Source of the DNA: Paenibacillus mucilaginosus 3016 | GTDB taxonomy: Bacteria > Bacillota > Bacilli > Paenibacillales > NBRC-103111 | Reading direction: 5' to 3' | Length of the DNA stretch: 64,000 nucleotides | Assembly: GCF_000250655.1 (NCBI RefSeq) | Contig: NC_016935.1 | Span: 7,768,001 to 7,832,000, forward strand | Shown here: in pieces, positions 45,565 to 54,584 of the stretch | How the letters are laid out: every line of letters starts with the position of its first letter | Position numbering within the stretch: position 1 is the first letter of the stretch | Notes under the pieces: generated by a model | What the model saw: the letters and a program-made list of their open reading frames with translations, nothing else | What the model was told of the DNA's origin: nothing | The model's database searches: none | Translations under genes and position numbers: made by a program

Positions 45565-45913
45565 GGGTCGTTCTTCCTGCCGCAAGCTACAAGGCCGATT
45601 CAATTCAGCCTGCGTTCCGGCTGATCCGGTTTGGGATTCAGCCGGAAGCGGGCTTGCGCTTAGACCAGCCTTGCCTGCGGCTGCATCCGAGGCAGGCTGC
45701 GTTTGCTGCCGCATGATTGCGGTGCATTCGTACCGGCTGCGCTTGCCAAACCCGGAAGTCATCCTTAGCTGGCCTGTCTTACTACAGGCCTTCGGTTCCA
45801 TGCATGTGCAGTCTGCCTGCTCTATTGCCGCTGCCTCGGAAGGCCGCTCCCCTGTACCCGGCGACGCAGCTGCGGCGTGCCATGTTCCGCAGCTCACCGC
45901 CGCAGCATTCTGC

Positions 45914-46888
45914 TTATTCCGCTCCCCGGAAGTAGCCGGTCCACTCGGACTTGGCCAGCGCATGCTCCTCCAGCACCGGCTCCAGGTCCTCGAAGAACAC
46001 CGGAGCGTTCTTCAGCTCCACCTTCTCCGTATCCAGGGCATACACGACGACGCGGTAAGGATGATCGCCCGAATGCGGCGGCGGGCCCATGCCGAAGTAT
46101 GCGTTCGTCTCCGCTCCTTCCGGGAGAGCGCCTGTGACCCCTTCGGAGATTCCCTGCGCGGACGCCGGCAGATTCAGCACGCTCCAGTGAATCCAGTTGT
46201 CCGCGATCGGATGCAGGTCGTACATTACGACGGCGTACGACTTCGTCCCCTGCGGCGCGCCTTCCCACTGCAGCGGCGGGTTCACGTCCTTCCCGTCCGC
46301 CGAAGCTCCGTGCGCATAGCGCGCAGGAATATCGCCTTGGGCTTCATAGGCCGGCGACCCGGCCTTGAACCCGGAAGCCGTCGGGGCCGCTGACTCGAGC
46401 AGAAGCGTGCGGCTCACCAGGTCCCACTCGAACCGGGTGCCGGAGGCCGCAGTCAGCATCCGCAGGGGCACGTACAGGCTGCCCTCACGGTTCACGGCTT
46501 CGTGGTCATAGGTGTAGGAGCTTCCGTCCACGACGGCTTCTTCCTCCCCGGCCCGTACCTGTACGGAGTGTGCCGACCCGCCGGACCCCATCACCGCCGA
46601 AGCGCTCCCTGCCGCCCCATCCCAGGTCACCTTGGCGCCGAGCGCCTCGAACGCCGCCCGGAACGGGATGAGAATTTTCGTGCCCTCCATCTCCGCCTTC
46701 ACCGGCAGCTCCTGCCCGTCCAGCTTCACCGTCACCGGGGAATTCCACTGCAGATAACTTCCGACGTTCTTCATAACGTCCCGCTCCTTCGCGGGTGCCT
46801 CTGCGCTCACCCCACCGGTTGACGCCATGATCAGGGAGAAGACGGCGGCGGACACCGCCCACCGGTGGATCCCGCTTGTTCTGTTCAT
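45914..46888 (-). CDS. Secreted protein: copper amine oxidase N-terminal-like domain plus PEBP (YbhB/YbcL) domain
   Basis: 324 aa from the ATG at 46888 (GAAGGAG upstream). Sec signal peptide (WAVSAAVFSLIMASTGGVSA), then a stalk-like domain of the copper amine oxidase N-terminal type (KILIPFRAAFEALGAKVTWD, SLYVPLRMLTAASGTRFEWD), common in Paenibacillus surface proteins. The C-terminal half is a phosphatidylethanolamine-binding-like fold (ARYAHGASADGKDVNPPLQW, SYAVVMYDLHPIADNWIHW, GPPPHSGDHPYRVVVYALD). The PEBP ligand is unknown. Divergent from paaX. Confidence 0.88.
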   Translation of the reverse strand: MNRTSGIHRWAVSAAVFSLIMASTGGVSAEAPAKERDVMKNVGSYLQWNSPVTVKLDGQELPVKAEMEGTKILIPFRAAFEALGAKVTWDGAAGSASAVMGSGGSAHSVQVRAGEEEAVVDGSSYTYDHEAVNREGSLYVPLRMLTAASGTRFEWDLVSRTLLLESAAPTASGFKAGSPAYEAQGDIPARYAHGASADGKDVNPPLQWEGAPQGTKSYAVVMYDLHPIADNWIHWSVLNLPASAQGISEGVTGALPEGAETNAYFGMGPPPHSGDHPYRVVVYALDTEKVELKNAPVFFEDLEPVLEEHALAKSEWTGYFRGAE

Positions 46889-47069
46889 ACCCATTCGCTC
46901 CTTCGTGTTGGAATGTTCAGTCTGCGCCGCTTCCGGTATAATAGGGGGAAGTTGCCGGAAAGAAGCAGGCAGCAGATTCGAAACCAACTTTGTAATAAAA
47001 ATAATAACGTTCGTATAAATTTATGTTATAACCAAATCTTGCCTTTGTCAATAAGGAGGTGGGCTTCTT

Positions 47070-47864
47070 TTGCTGTCGATCGAAAAACAAATCCTGTTCC
47101 TGCTCTCCCGCTCCGGCCCCATGGACACGCAGGAGCTCCTCCGCATCTATGAACGCCGGGGTTATACCGCGCCTACAATCCGCAATGCCCTGTCCCATCT
47201 CAAAAAGAACGGCTACGCCGTGTCCCCCGCCCGTTCCGTCTATGAGATTACGGAGACCGGACGGACCTTCATCCGTACGATCAACCGGAAGCCTCAGTTC
47301 TATGACCGTGCTTGGGACGGGTCCTGGCATCTGGTTATGGTGGAGATCCCGGAAGCCGAGCGGCGCCGGCGCGATGCCTTCCGTGCGGATATCCGGCAGA
47401 CCGGCTTCGGCCTGCTCTATCACAGCGTCTACATCGCCCCCTGGAATTACAGCGAGGAGGTGCAGGACCTGCTCGGCAAGCACGGGATCGGGGACAAGGC
47501 CCGGCAGTTCCACGGCTCCATGCAGGAACCCCGCCTGTCGGCGGCGGAGGCAGCGGAGATCTGGGAACTCGCGGCAGCCGGGCGAGAGTACGAGAAGATG
47601 TGGGCCTGGTACACGAGCATCTGCCTGCCTGCCGCCGGAAATCTCCTTGCCCAAGGCGAGGCGGCCGATCCGCTGGATCTGTTCACGCTCTACCTGGAGC
47701 TCGGCGAGGTGATCAGCGGCCTGTACCTCGTCGACCCGATGCTGCCTCCGGAGCTGCTGCCGGCGGACTGGCAGGGCAGGCACCAGCTGCGGACCATGCA
47801 GGAAGGACTGCGGCAGCTGGCCGAAGCCATTCCGGCCGACTCGCCCTATGCCCGTTTCCTGTAA
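47070..47864 (+). CDS. PaaX family transcriptional regulator
   Basis: 264 aa from a TTG at 47070, 9 nt after AAGGAGGT. N-terminal winged helix (LLRIYERRGYTAPTIRNALS), central PaaX domain (WHLVMVEIPEAERRRRDAFR) and C-terminal domain (GREYEKMWAWYTSICLPAAG). Relatives repress phenylacetate degradation genes using phenylacetyl-CoA, but no paa genes are here. The 180-bp divergent region to the PEBP gene contains the palindrome ATAAATTTAT (about 47013-47022), a possible operator. Confidence 0.88.
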   Translation: MLSIEKQILFLLSRSGPMDTQELLRIYERRGYTAPTIRNALSHLKKNGYAVSPARSVYEITETGRTFIRTINRKPQFYDRAWDGSWHLVMVEIPEAERRRRDAFRADIRQTGFGLLYHSVYIAPWNYSEEVQDLLGKHGIGDKARQFHGSMQEPRLSAAEAAEIWELAAAGREYEKMWAWYTSICLPAAGNLLAQGEAADPLDLFTLYLELGEVISGLYLVDPMLPPELLPADWQGRHQLRTMQEGLRQLAEAIPADSPYARFL

Positions 47865-47989
47865 GGCAGCCTTCTCCACAAAACGTTAACGTTCCGTTCA
47901 TATCCGGCACACCTTCCTCCTCTAGAATGAATGCTTGAGCAGGCCCACACGCTCTGACCCAAGTCCGCTTTAGGAAACGGAGGAAGTCC

Positions 47990-48439
47990 ATGATGTTCAG
48001 CCAAGCGCTCCGCCGCACAGCGGCCTGGCTCTCCCTGGTCCTTATGACCGCCGCTCTCGCCGGAGGCCTCTTCACCCTGCATACGAGCCAGGCAGCAGCT
48101 GCCGGAGAGTACGACGCCGTCCTGTATTTCCCGTTCAACAAGTATCCGTACACGGGAGACCATATCCGTGATGCGATCGCCGCCGGCCATCCGGACGTCT
48201 GCACGATCGACCGCGACGGAGCCGACGAGAACCGCGCCGAATCGCTCCAGGGCATCCCCACCAAGACAGGCTATGACCGGGACGAGTGGCCGATGGCCAT
48301 GTGCGAGGAAGGCGGCGCCGGCGCCGATGTCCGCTACGTGCCTTACTCCGACAACCGGGGCTCGGGCTCCTGGGTAGGCAACCAGCTCTCCGTTTACCCG
48401 GACGGCACCCGGATCAAGTTCATCATGTCGTATAACTAG
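47990..48439 (+). CDS. nucA: NucA/NucB-type DNA-entry nuclease
   Basis: 149 aa. N-terminal hydrophobic signal or anchor ([18 protein letters not shown]), then the NucA/NucB core with [18 protein letters not shown], the catalytic [16 protein letters not shown] and [16 protein letters not shown]. In B. subtilis NucA cuts DNA at the membrane during competence. GGAGG lies 6 nt before the ATG. The ComJ inhibitor gene follows. Confidence 0.93.
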   Translation: MMFSQALRRTAAWLSLVLMTAALAGGLFTLHTSQAAAAGEYDAVLYFPFNKYPYTGDHIRDAIAAGHPDVCTIDRDGADENRAESLQGIPTKTGYDRDEWPMAMCEEGGAGADVRYVPYSDNRGSGSWVGNQLSVYPDGTRIKFIMSYN

Positions 48440-48447
48440 ACGAATGC

Positions 48448-48474
48448 AAAAAGCCCTGCTTATGCAGGGCTTTT
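48448..48474 (+). terminator. Terminator between nucA and comJ
   Basis: AAAAGCCCTGC-TTAT-GCAGGGCTTTT, a perfect stem with a T tail, 9 bp after the nucA stop and 28 bp before comJ. It would reduce comJ transcription unless read through. Confidence 0.85.
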
Positions 48475-48501
48475 GAACACCTATCCAAGGAGGTCCGGCA
48501 C

Positions 48502-49008
48502 ATGTCCGATCCCTTACAAACCTGGCCGAAGCAGGAGCTGCTGATCTCCTATGCCCAGCTCGCCGTCTACGCCTCCGGACTGTCGAATCCGTTTCCCGAG
48601 TGGACAGACCGGCATCTCCGGCAGGGCTTTGCCTGGCGGCCGGGCAGCGTTTCGTTCGCCGCCCTGGAGGACGTCCACAGCGAGATCATGGTTTCCCTGG
48701 GCGGGAAACCGGCACCCGACAGGGACGCCGTACGCGCCATCTCCGTCCCATTCACAGTTACAGGGGGCGGCGGCATTACGGTCAGCAGCATTTTGTCCCG
48801 TTCGTACTCCTACGATCTTCCTCATGGAAGCTATGAGCTGCTCTTTCAAGCCGTACCTCTGCCCGCGCCGGAGCCCAAAGCACCGAAGGTCCGCTACCTC
48901 CTGCATTTCACACCGAACGCTCAAGCCGAGGCACAGATCCTGAAGCGGGATCAGACCCTTGCCCCTACGCTGCCGCTGCTCATGGAAGCCGAACCCGCTG
49001 TTTCCTGA
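48502..49008 (+). CDS. comJ: ComJ (Nin) DNA-entry nuclease inhibitor
   Basis: 168 aa. The opening WPKQELLISYAQLAVY, the middle WTDRHLRQGFAWRPGSVSFA and SYSYDLPHGSYELLF match the ComJ/Nin pattern. In B. subtilis it binds and inhibits NucA. AAGGAGG precedes the ATG. The C-terminus is somewhat longer than in B. subtilis. Confidence 0.9.
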   Translation: MSDPLQTWPKQELLISYAQLAVYASGLSNPFPEWTDRHLRQGFAWRPGSVSFAALEDVHSEIMVSLGGKPAPDRDAVRAISVPFTVTGGGGITVSSILSRSYSYDLPHGSYELLFQAVPLPAPEPKAPKVRYLLHFTPNAQAEAQILKRDQTLAPTLPLLMEAEPAVS

Positions 49009-49144
49009 CCGATACCCGAAAACCGAACATTAGACGACAAATTTAGAGTTATTTGTAACGGAATTGAAATCTATTATTCATCCTGCCTTAATGTCGCTGT
49101 TCTATAATAAATCTCGACCCCCTTTTTAATATATAAACCCTTTA

Positions 49145-49178
49145 GGCCCGCAGCCCGTTGCTGTGGGTCTCTTTTTTT
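49145..49178 (+). terminator. Terminator after comJ
   Basis: GGCCCGCAGC pairs with GCTGTGGGTC, then CTC and seven T. Confidence 0.85.
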
Positions 49179-49251
49179 GATGGCGGCCATATGATTCGGA
49201 GAGGAGCCTTCCGTCCAATTAAACTTATCACTTGAAAAGGAGATGCACCCG

Positions 49252-49926
49252 ATGGATATGCCCATCTATGCCGCCCTGGCCTGCGCTTACCTGGTCCTCA
49301 TCGCCTTTGGCTGGAGCCGGGTCCGGGAGCAGGGCGACTTCAGCTATTCCTCGATCCCCCTGCTCGTGGCCCTGGGACTCTTCTACGACAATGCCATCAT
49401 CGCCGCGGGCGAGTGGATCGGCGAAGGCCGCACGCTGCGCTTCCTGAGCACGTTCCGTTACTGGACGCACGCCCTGTTTACTCCTGCGCTGGTCCTCTTC
49501 GCATGGGACACCCTGCGGCGCGCGGATCTTCGCTGGGCCCAGCACCCGTGGAGCCGGGGAGCGGCCTGGCTCGTAACCCTGGGGCTGGTCGCCTACCAGA
49601 CCTTCACAGCGGCCCTGCCCGAGACGGCGAGCCTGGCTCCGCTGCGCGAATACGGCGTGCTTCGCTATGTGCCGCAGGCGGAGACCGGCGGACCGCTCAT
49701 GGTGATTGTTACGTCCATGCTTCTGCTCGCCGCCGGCCTCATTCTGGCCTTCCGGCAGCGGTGGATCTGGATGGCCGCCGGGACCGCTGCGCTGTTCGTC
49801 GGCCGGATGATCCCGCTGCCCTTCGAGAGCTCCGCGCTGACCAACATCTACGAGCTGATCCTTATCGTGTCCCTGTGGGTCACGGCAAGGCATCAGGACC
49901 ACAGCAGCCGATGGACCGTGCGGTAA
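49252..49926 (+). CDS. Integral membrane protein, unknown function
   Basis: 224 aa from the ATG at 49252, AAGGAGAT upstream. About six membrane helices (IYAALACAYLVLIAFGW, IPLLVALGLFYDNAIIAAG, LMVIVTSMLLLAAGLILAF, IYELILIVSLWVTAR). Conserved-looking polar residues lie in helix 2 (YDNAIIAAGEW). No family recognised. Confidence 0.8.
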   Translation: MDMPIYAALACAYLVLIAFGWSRVREQGDFSYSSIPLLVALGLFYDNAIIAAGEWIGEGRTLRFLSTFRYWTHALFTPALVLFAWDTLRRADLRWAQHPWSRGAAWLVTLGLVAYQTFTAALPETASLAPLREYGVLRYVPQAETGGPLMVIVTSMLLLAAGLILAFRQRWIWMAAGTAALFVGRMIPLPFESSALTNIYELILIVSLWVTARHQDHSSRWTVR

Positions 49927-49937
49927 CTCCGCAGAAC

Positions 49938-49986
49938 AAAAACAGCCCGCAGAACAAAGGCTTAGGCATCTTCGTTCTGCGGGCTG
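49938..49986. terminator. Convergent terminator
   Basis: CAGCCCGCAGAAC and GTTCTGCGGGCTG form a perfect 13-bp stem; five T follow on the minus strand, serving the isomerase gene. Confidence 0.85.
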
Positions 49987-49998
49987 CCGTGTTCCAGG

Positions 49999-50826
49999 CT
50001 ACAAATAGGGCTCTACGATCTTCCGGATTCGCTCCAGGCCTTCCCACATATCTCCCGGCCCGTCATAGATGAGTACGACCGCGCCGTTATAACCTGCGGC
50101 TCTTACCTGCTCCAGGCAGCGGAGATACTCCTCTTCGTCGGGGAAGCCGTTCTCATCGTAATTCGCCTTCGCATGCACGGAGACGCTCCCCGGGATGGCC
50201 GCCGCCAGCTCCTCGTACTTGGCCGGCGACTTGAAGTTGCCGAAGTCGGTGATGAAGCCGACCTGCTCTCCCGCCAGGGAGCGCAGCTTCAGGCAGCTGT
50301 CCGCCGTGGAGGTGAGCGGCTTGAAATTCTCCGTGACGACGCGCACGCCGTGCTCCGAAGCATACGCTGCCAGGCTGGCCAGCGTCCCGGCGCTGAGGCG
50401 GAGCGCCTCTTCGTCGTCCGGCTGGGCCTCTCCCGCTACCACGCGGATCTGCTTCGCCCCGGCAAGAGAGGCATAGCCGATCCAGCGCCGGATGAACTCG
50501 ACGTCCGCGGCGCGGCGCCGCTCATCCCCGCTCGTCAGATCGCCGTAGTCGAGCAGCAGCGTATCGAACGAGATGCCCGCGGCGGCGAAGGCTTCCCTCA
50601 GCCGGCCGAGATAAGCCGGGTCCGTGGCAGGGAAGTGGAAGTGGCACACTTCCAGCGCCGCGTAGCCCCGGCCCGCTGCCTCCCGGGGCAGCTCGAGCAG
50701 GCTCAGCACCTCGGGCTGTTCCTGCTCGAGCGTGACGTGCGTGCCGGTCTCCGCATCCCACTGCGTCCAGCGCAGCGGTCCGAGCAAGCGGTGCAGACTC
50801 CAGGTACTTACGGACAAGTAAGACAT
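49999..50826 (-). CDS. Sugar phosphate isomerase/epimerase (xylose isomerase-like TIM barrel)
   Basis: 275 aa from the ATG at 50826 (GGGAGG, 9 nt). The barrel strands YAALEVCHFHFPA, VRVVTENFKPL, VGFITDFGNFKSP, SVSVHAKANYDENG and GAVVLIYDG give the metal ligands typical of the family (Glu, Asp, His, Glu/Asp). The exact sugar or cyclitol is unknown. The same superfamily includes AsbF at 57961, but this gene is far shorter in similarity to it and stands alone. Confidence 0.88.
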   Translation of the reverse strand: MSYLSVSTWSLHRLLGPLRWTQWDAETGTHVTLEQEQPEVLSLLELPREAAGRGYAALEVCHFHFPATDPAYLGRLREAFAAAGISFDTLLLDYGDLTSGDERRRAADVEFIRRWIGYASLAGAKQIRVVAGEAQPDDEEALRLSAGTLASLAAYASEHGVRVVTENFKPLTSTADSCLKLRSLAGEQVGFITDFGNFKSPAKYEELAAAIPGSVSVHAKANYDENGFPDEEEYLRCLEQVRAAGYNGAVVLIYDGPGDMWEGLERIRKIVEPYL

Positions 50827-50921
50827 CGTAACAAGCCTCCCTATACAGAGCGTTCGAATGGAATACACCACGTTGTATTCCACGCCCGGTTGGAATATCC
50901 TGCCTGCAGACGTTGGCTGTC

Positions 50922-51494
50922 TTAGCTGCCCGAGCAGGCCATCGTTTTCCAGCCGTTGGTTTCGATAGGTTCTTCTAGAGGATTCAGAGGACAAAGCTGC
51001 CCGATGTCCGGCAGGCCACCTGTAAATACACTGCGGTAAGTCACTGTCCGTTCCCCATCACGAAACGTCAGGTTCGCATGGCCGCCGCACACGCAGGCAT
51101 CATCATAAAACGCATTGACGCTGTCATATCCCACTAGGTAGAACCCCTGCTCCTTCAAGCCCCGCATCCGTTCGATCCAGGCTTTCCGGTGCGCTTCCCG
51201 CTTCTCAGGGTCGTCCGCATAGGAGTGCGCCGTGGCAATCGCCGCCGCTTCCTCCCACTTCTGCTCCACCATCAGGTCCAGAAAGCGCTCCGCATTCCTG
51301 CCGGCCTGCCACATGTTCACCCCGACCCAGCCGTAATAGGCAATAATGAAAACCCCATAGAGCAGCAGCAGTCCCCCAATGATATTCCTCACGTATCTCA
51401 CTCGGCTCATCCTTCTGTCCCGAGGGCCAGGCAGCCTGTCTATAGAGGCAGGCCGCCCCGGGTCTCCTCCTGTGATCTTTGCTGGCTTCATCAT
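50922..51494 (-). CDS. Hypothetical protein with one membrane anchor
   Basis: 190 aa from the ATG at 51494; an internal ATG at 51410 (MSRVRYVRN) is an alternative and may be the true start. One membrane helix (IIGGLLLLYGVFIIAYYGWV), then an extracellular domain with several Cys (DDACVCGGHANL, QLCPLNPLEE, MACSGS). Reads like a secreted or surface lipoprotein-like domain of unknown role. Confidence 0.7.
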   Translation of the reverse strand: MMKPAKITGGDPGRPASIDRLPGPRDRRMSRVRYVRNIIGGLLLLYGVFIIAYYGWVGVNMWQAGRNAERFLDLMVEQKWEEAAAIATAHSYADDPEKREAHRKAWIERMRGLKEQGFYLVGYDSVNAFYDDACVCGGHANLTFRDGERTVTYRSVFTGGLPDIGQLCPLNPLEEPIETNGWKTMACSGS

Positions 51495-51547
51495 ACCTTA
51501 TACCGGGATGGAATATCCCCTGATAAAACCAGCATATGTCCCAAGCG

Positions 51548-54346
51548 TCACCCTGCCGCAGCCGTTTTGTCCGCCACGTACTGGATATCCGTCCGATCGA
51601 TCCGGCCGTCCCGGTTCAGGTCGAACTGCGGTTCGTAGCCCGCCTGCTCCGCTGTCTGCCCGTAATGCCCCGAGATTCGGACGAGATCGCTCAGTCCGAC
51701 CCGGCCGTCGCCGTCAAAGTCCCCGGCCCCTACGTTCACCTTCAGCACGACCGCCGTACCCAGCGGGGTGACCACTCCCCGGCTGTTCGAAACAGCGGAG
51801 TCGGCAAGCAGCCGGATCTCGCTCTCCCCTGCCTTGAGTGCCGTGAACTTCAGGGTAATCAGATTCGCACGTCCGCTCCGGCCCGGCACATCGCCCAGCA
51901 GGGAACCGGTGAGCTTGGCCCGTCCTGCAGCCGAAGCCACTCTGCCGAACACGGCATTCTCCTGCTCCCGGCCGAAGTCCGGATGCAGCCCGGTCTGCAT
52001 CAGCTTCAGCCGGGACGGATCGTACTCCAGCTTCGCCAGGAAGCCGTAGAGATCCTGCGCCCCTTCCGCTTTCACCGTCACTTCCAGCACGGATCCGGCT
52101 TCCACCATGCCCTTCTTGGCCTGCAGGCCGAGCAGGCCCGCCGGTCCCGGCTCGGGGCCATATGCGGAAGTCGTGACCGTGACGCTCGGGTTGTTCAGGC
52201 TCACATTCCCCGCCGCATCGCGGGCTTTCAGAGTGAACACATAGACGGTCTCCGGCGAAAGACCCGAGGCCCGGTAGCTGTACACCGCTCCGCTGACCGT
52301 ATCCAGCAGCTCCTCGTTCCTGTAGATCTCATAGGCGGTCACGCCCTTGAGATCCGAGGCCGGAACCCAGCGCAGCTCGGCCGCCGCATAGGTTACGCCG
52401 CTGACGGTCACGGCTTCCCCGGAAGGCCACTCGGGTGCCGCCGTATCTTCCGGCTCGGGCTCCTGTCCTGTCGTGAAGGACACGGAAGGGTTAGCCGTAC
52501 TCCGGTTGCCTGCAGCGTCTTCCGCCGCCAGGCTGAACGTATAGGCTGTCCCCGGCTGCAGGCCGCTTACCCCATAGGTCGCCGCCGTGACGGGAAGCTC
52601 GGCGGTTCTCGCTCCGTTCTGCAGCAGGATGTACTTCGCAACCCCTACGTTATCCGATGCAGGCCGCCAAGCCAGCCTGGCTGTCGAATAGGTCACGTCC
52701 GTCACGGTGAGTTCGCTGCCGGCCGGCCACACGGGCGCCTGTGTATCCGCGGGTTCTCCGGTTCGGATCTTGAACAGCGTGTTCCCCAGCAGACCGTACC
52801 ATGTGCCGTCCCTTTGAACCAGCTTTTTCATAGAGGCAAATTCCAGCACGGGTTTATCACTGCCAGGCGTGTAATAGAAGGTCTTTCCGTTCACGGAATA
52901 GAATAAAGCTCCGTTCGCCCCAAGCCCCTGGATTCGTTTGGTTTCGCCGAGCGTATAGGTCAGCTGACGGTCCTCGCCCTGCGGAGATTGAAGGACCACC
53001 TGCTCATGGGATCCCATGGAGGATTTCTTCAGATAGGCGGTCCACCCTCCGCGGGTCACGGCTCTCTTTTCGAAATCGGGTTCATATAACCCATAGGACA
53101 GCGAGGTCTGCTGCCCGGACTTCACGTCGTACTTCGAGGCCCCTACGGAAGAATAAATCAATACGATATCCCCGTCCACCTGGAACGCTTCGATGTTGAA
53201 CCCTAATGCCGATGAACCCATATGGGTAATGGTTCCATCCTTCTTGGACAATCCGAACCCATAGTAAGTGGAGAACCAGACGTCTCCTTCCGGGGTAAGC
53301 TCCGCCTTAAGGACGGAGGGAAGGTGCGGATACCCGCTTACGATCTCCCGAGTTTCGCCTGTAACCCTATGCTTCACCAGGAGCTTGCCTGAGTCATAAT
53401 ACATCATGTAGCTCCCTCTCCACTGCACGCTTCCGATCTGGGTCACCTCCCCGTCCTTCCATTGGTAGGTAGGCCCGTCGTAGGAAGAATCCTTGTCTTT
53501 CACCGTGAAGATGACCTGCCCGTACTGCAGCGATGCGGAATGGAACAGCTGGTTCGCACCTGCGGTATGGATCAGCGTCTCTCCGCCGCCCGCCCGGTTC
53601 TTGAGCTTGAGCTCCTTCTGAGGGGTCAGGTACAGGTAATGCACTGCATCAAAATCCAGCAGTTCACCCTCCACCTGCCCCACCTTCACTGCGTGCTCGC
53701 TGTTATGGGTATAAAATTGGCTCGACTCCTTAACCTGCCTACCCGAGCTGTCTTCGGCGGTCACCGTGATGTCGAGCAGCTGCCCGTCATAATCGCTGAG
53801 CAGGATCCATTTGTCCAAGCTGCCGGCTCCCGTGCTGTTGTATATTCCTTTGCCTTGAGAGGAGACGGATATGCGGACCTTGGGTGCACCCAAATCATCG
53901 CTCGCGGAAGCCTTGATGTGCAGCGGACTTTTCACTACGGAGAGGTTCGCCGGCAGCTGCGTCTTCAGGACCGGGTAATGATCGTGCTGGAACGCGAGCA
54001 CAGCTTCTCCCTTATTCCCGAAGTGATCTACAGCCGTGACCTTCACCGTCTTCTTTCCCTTAGGCAAGCCCGAGAGAGACAGCTCGCCTTCCCAGTAGCA
54101 GCGGGTGGACAGGATACAGTGCGGATACATGATCGCTGTCCGTCCCTCCACCTCCATCACGACTTCCTTCAATTCGACGCTAAAATCAATGTCTCCCACA
54201 CGAACCACGAGCTTATCGTTGGAGGGTATCTCGGCCGACAGCTTGCTTACCGTTACGGTATGCTCTTCGGCCGAAGCAGACAAGGGGACCAGCATCATCA
54301 GGAACAAGCAGCAGATTGTGAACAACAGGCGGCGGTACGGTTTCAT
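51548..54346 (-). CDS. Secreted multidomain protein with FN3, cohesin-like and dockerin-like domains
   Basis: 932 aa from the ATG at 54346; ATGs at 54358, 54355 and 54382 are in frame, and GAAGGG lies before the first pair. Signal peptide (LLFTICCLFLMMLVPLSASA). A 500-residue N-terminal part has Ig-like strands and repeated YxW/TY motifs suggesting a propeller-like domain. Two fibronectin type III repeats follow (DTQAPVWPAGSELTVTDVTY and DTAAPEWPSGEAVTVSGVTY), then a cohesin-like domain (EAGSVLEVTVKAEGAQDLYG, AKLEYDPSRLKLMQ) and a C-terminal dockerin with two calcium loops (GDFDGDGRVGLSDLVR, FDLNRDGRIDRTDIQY). Probably an extracellular structural or polymer-binding protein. Confidence 0.87.
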   Translation of the reverse strand: MKPYRRLLFTICCLFLMMLVPLSASAEEHTVTVSKLSAEIPSNDKLVVRVGDIDFSVELKEVVMEVEGRTAIMYPHCILSTRCYWEGELSLSGLPKGKKTVKVTAVDHFGNKGEAVLAFQHDHYPVLKTQLPANLSVVKSPLHIKASASDDLGAPKVRISVSSQGKGIYNSTGAGSLDKWILLSDYDGQLLDITVTAEDSSGRQVKESSQFYTHNSEHAVKVGQVEGELLDFDAVHYLYLTPQKELKLKNRAGGGETLIHTAGANQLFHSASLQYGQVIFTVKDKDSSYDGPTYQWKDGEVTQIGSVQWRGSYMMYYDSGKLLVKHRVTGETREIVSGYPHLPSVLKAELTPEGDVWFSTYYGFGLSKKDGTITHMGSSALGFNIEAFQVDGDIVLIYSSVGASKYDVKSGQQTSLSYGLYEPDFEKRAVTRGGWTAYLKKSSMGSHEQVVLQSPQGEDRQLTYTLGETKRIQGLGANGALFYSVNGKTFYYTPGSDKPVLEFASMKKLVQRDGTWYGLLGNTLFKIRTGEPADTQAPVWPAGSELTVTDVTYSTARLAWRPASDNVGVAKYILLQNGARTAELPVTAATYGVSGLQPGTAYTFSLAAEDAAGNRSTANPSVSFTTGQEPEPEDTAAPEWPSGEAVTVSGVTYAAAELRWVPASDLKGVTAYEIYRNEELLDTVSGAVYSYRASGLSPETVYVFTLKARDAAGNVSLNNPSVTVTTSAYGPEPGPAGLLGLQAKKGMVEAGSVLEVTVKAEGAQDLYGFLAKLEYDPSRLKLMQTGLHPDFGREQENAVFGRVASAAGRAKLTGSLLGDVPGRSGRANLITLKFTALKAGESEIRLLADSAVSNSRGVVTPLGTAVVLKVNVGAGDFDGDGRVGLSDLVRISGHYGQTAEQAGYEPQFDLNRDGRIDRTDIQYVADKTAAAG

Positions 54347-54584
54347 CCAATTCATCATCCCTTCAAAAAGTTGAATGGCCATCCGGGGTTTCTTTTTCTC
54401 GTCACACAGCTGTTCCTAGTACGATTCGTCTTCTGCGATGAAAACCCTATCATCAATTGGCGTTATATCCTAAAATTAACTTTATATAGGAACCAATCCA
54501 TGCCGAATAAACGGTTCAATGAAGCCAACCGGTTTTCTCCCCCGCCTGCCGTTATGGTACGATGAGAACAAGGAGGGATTATTT

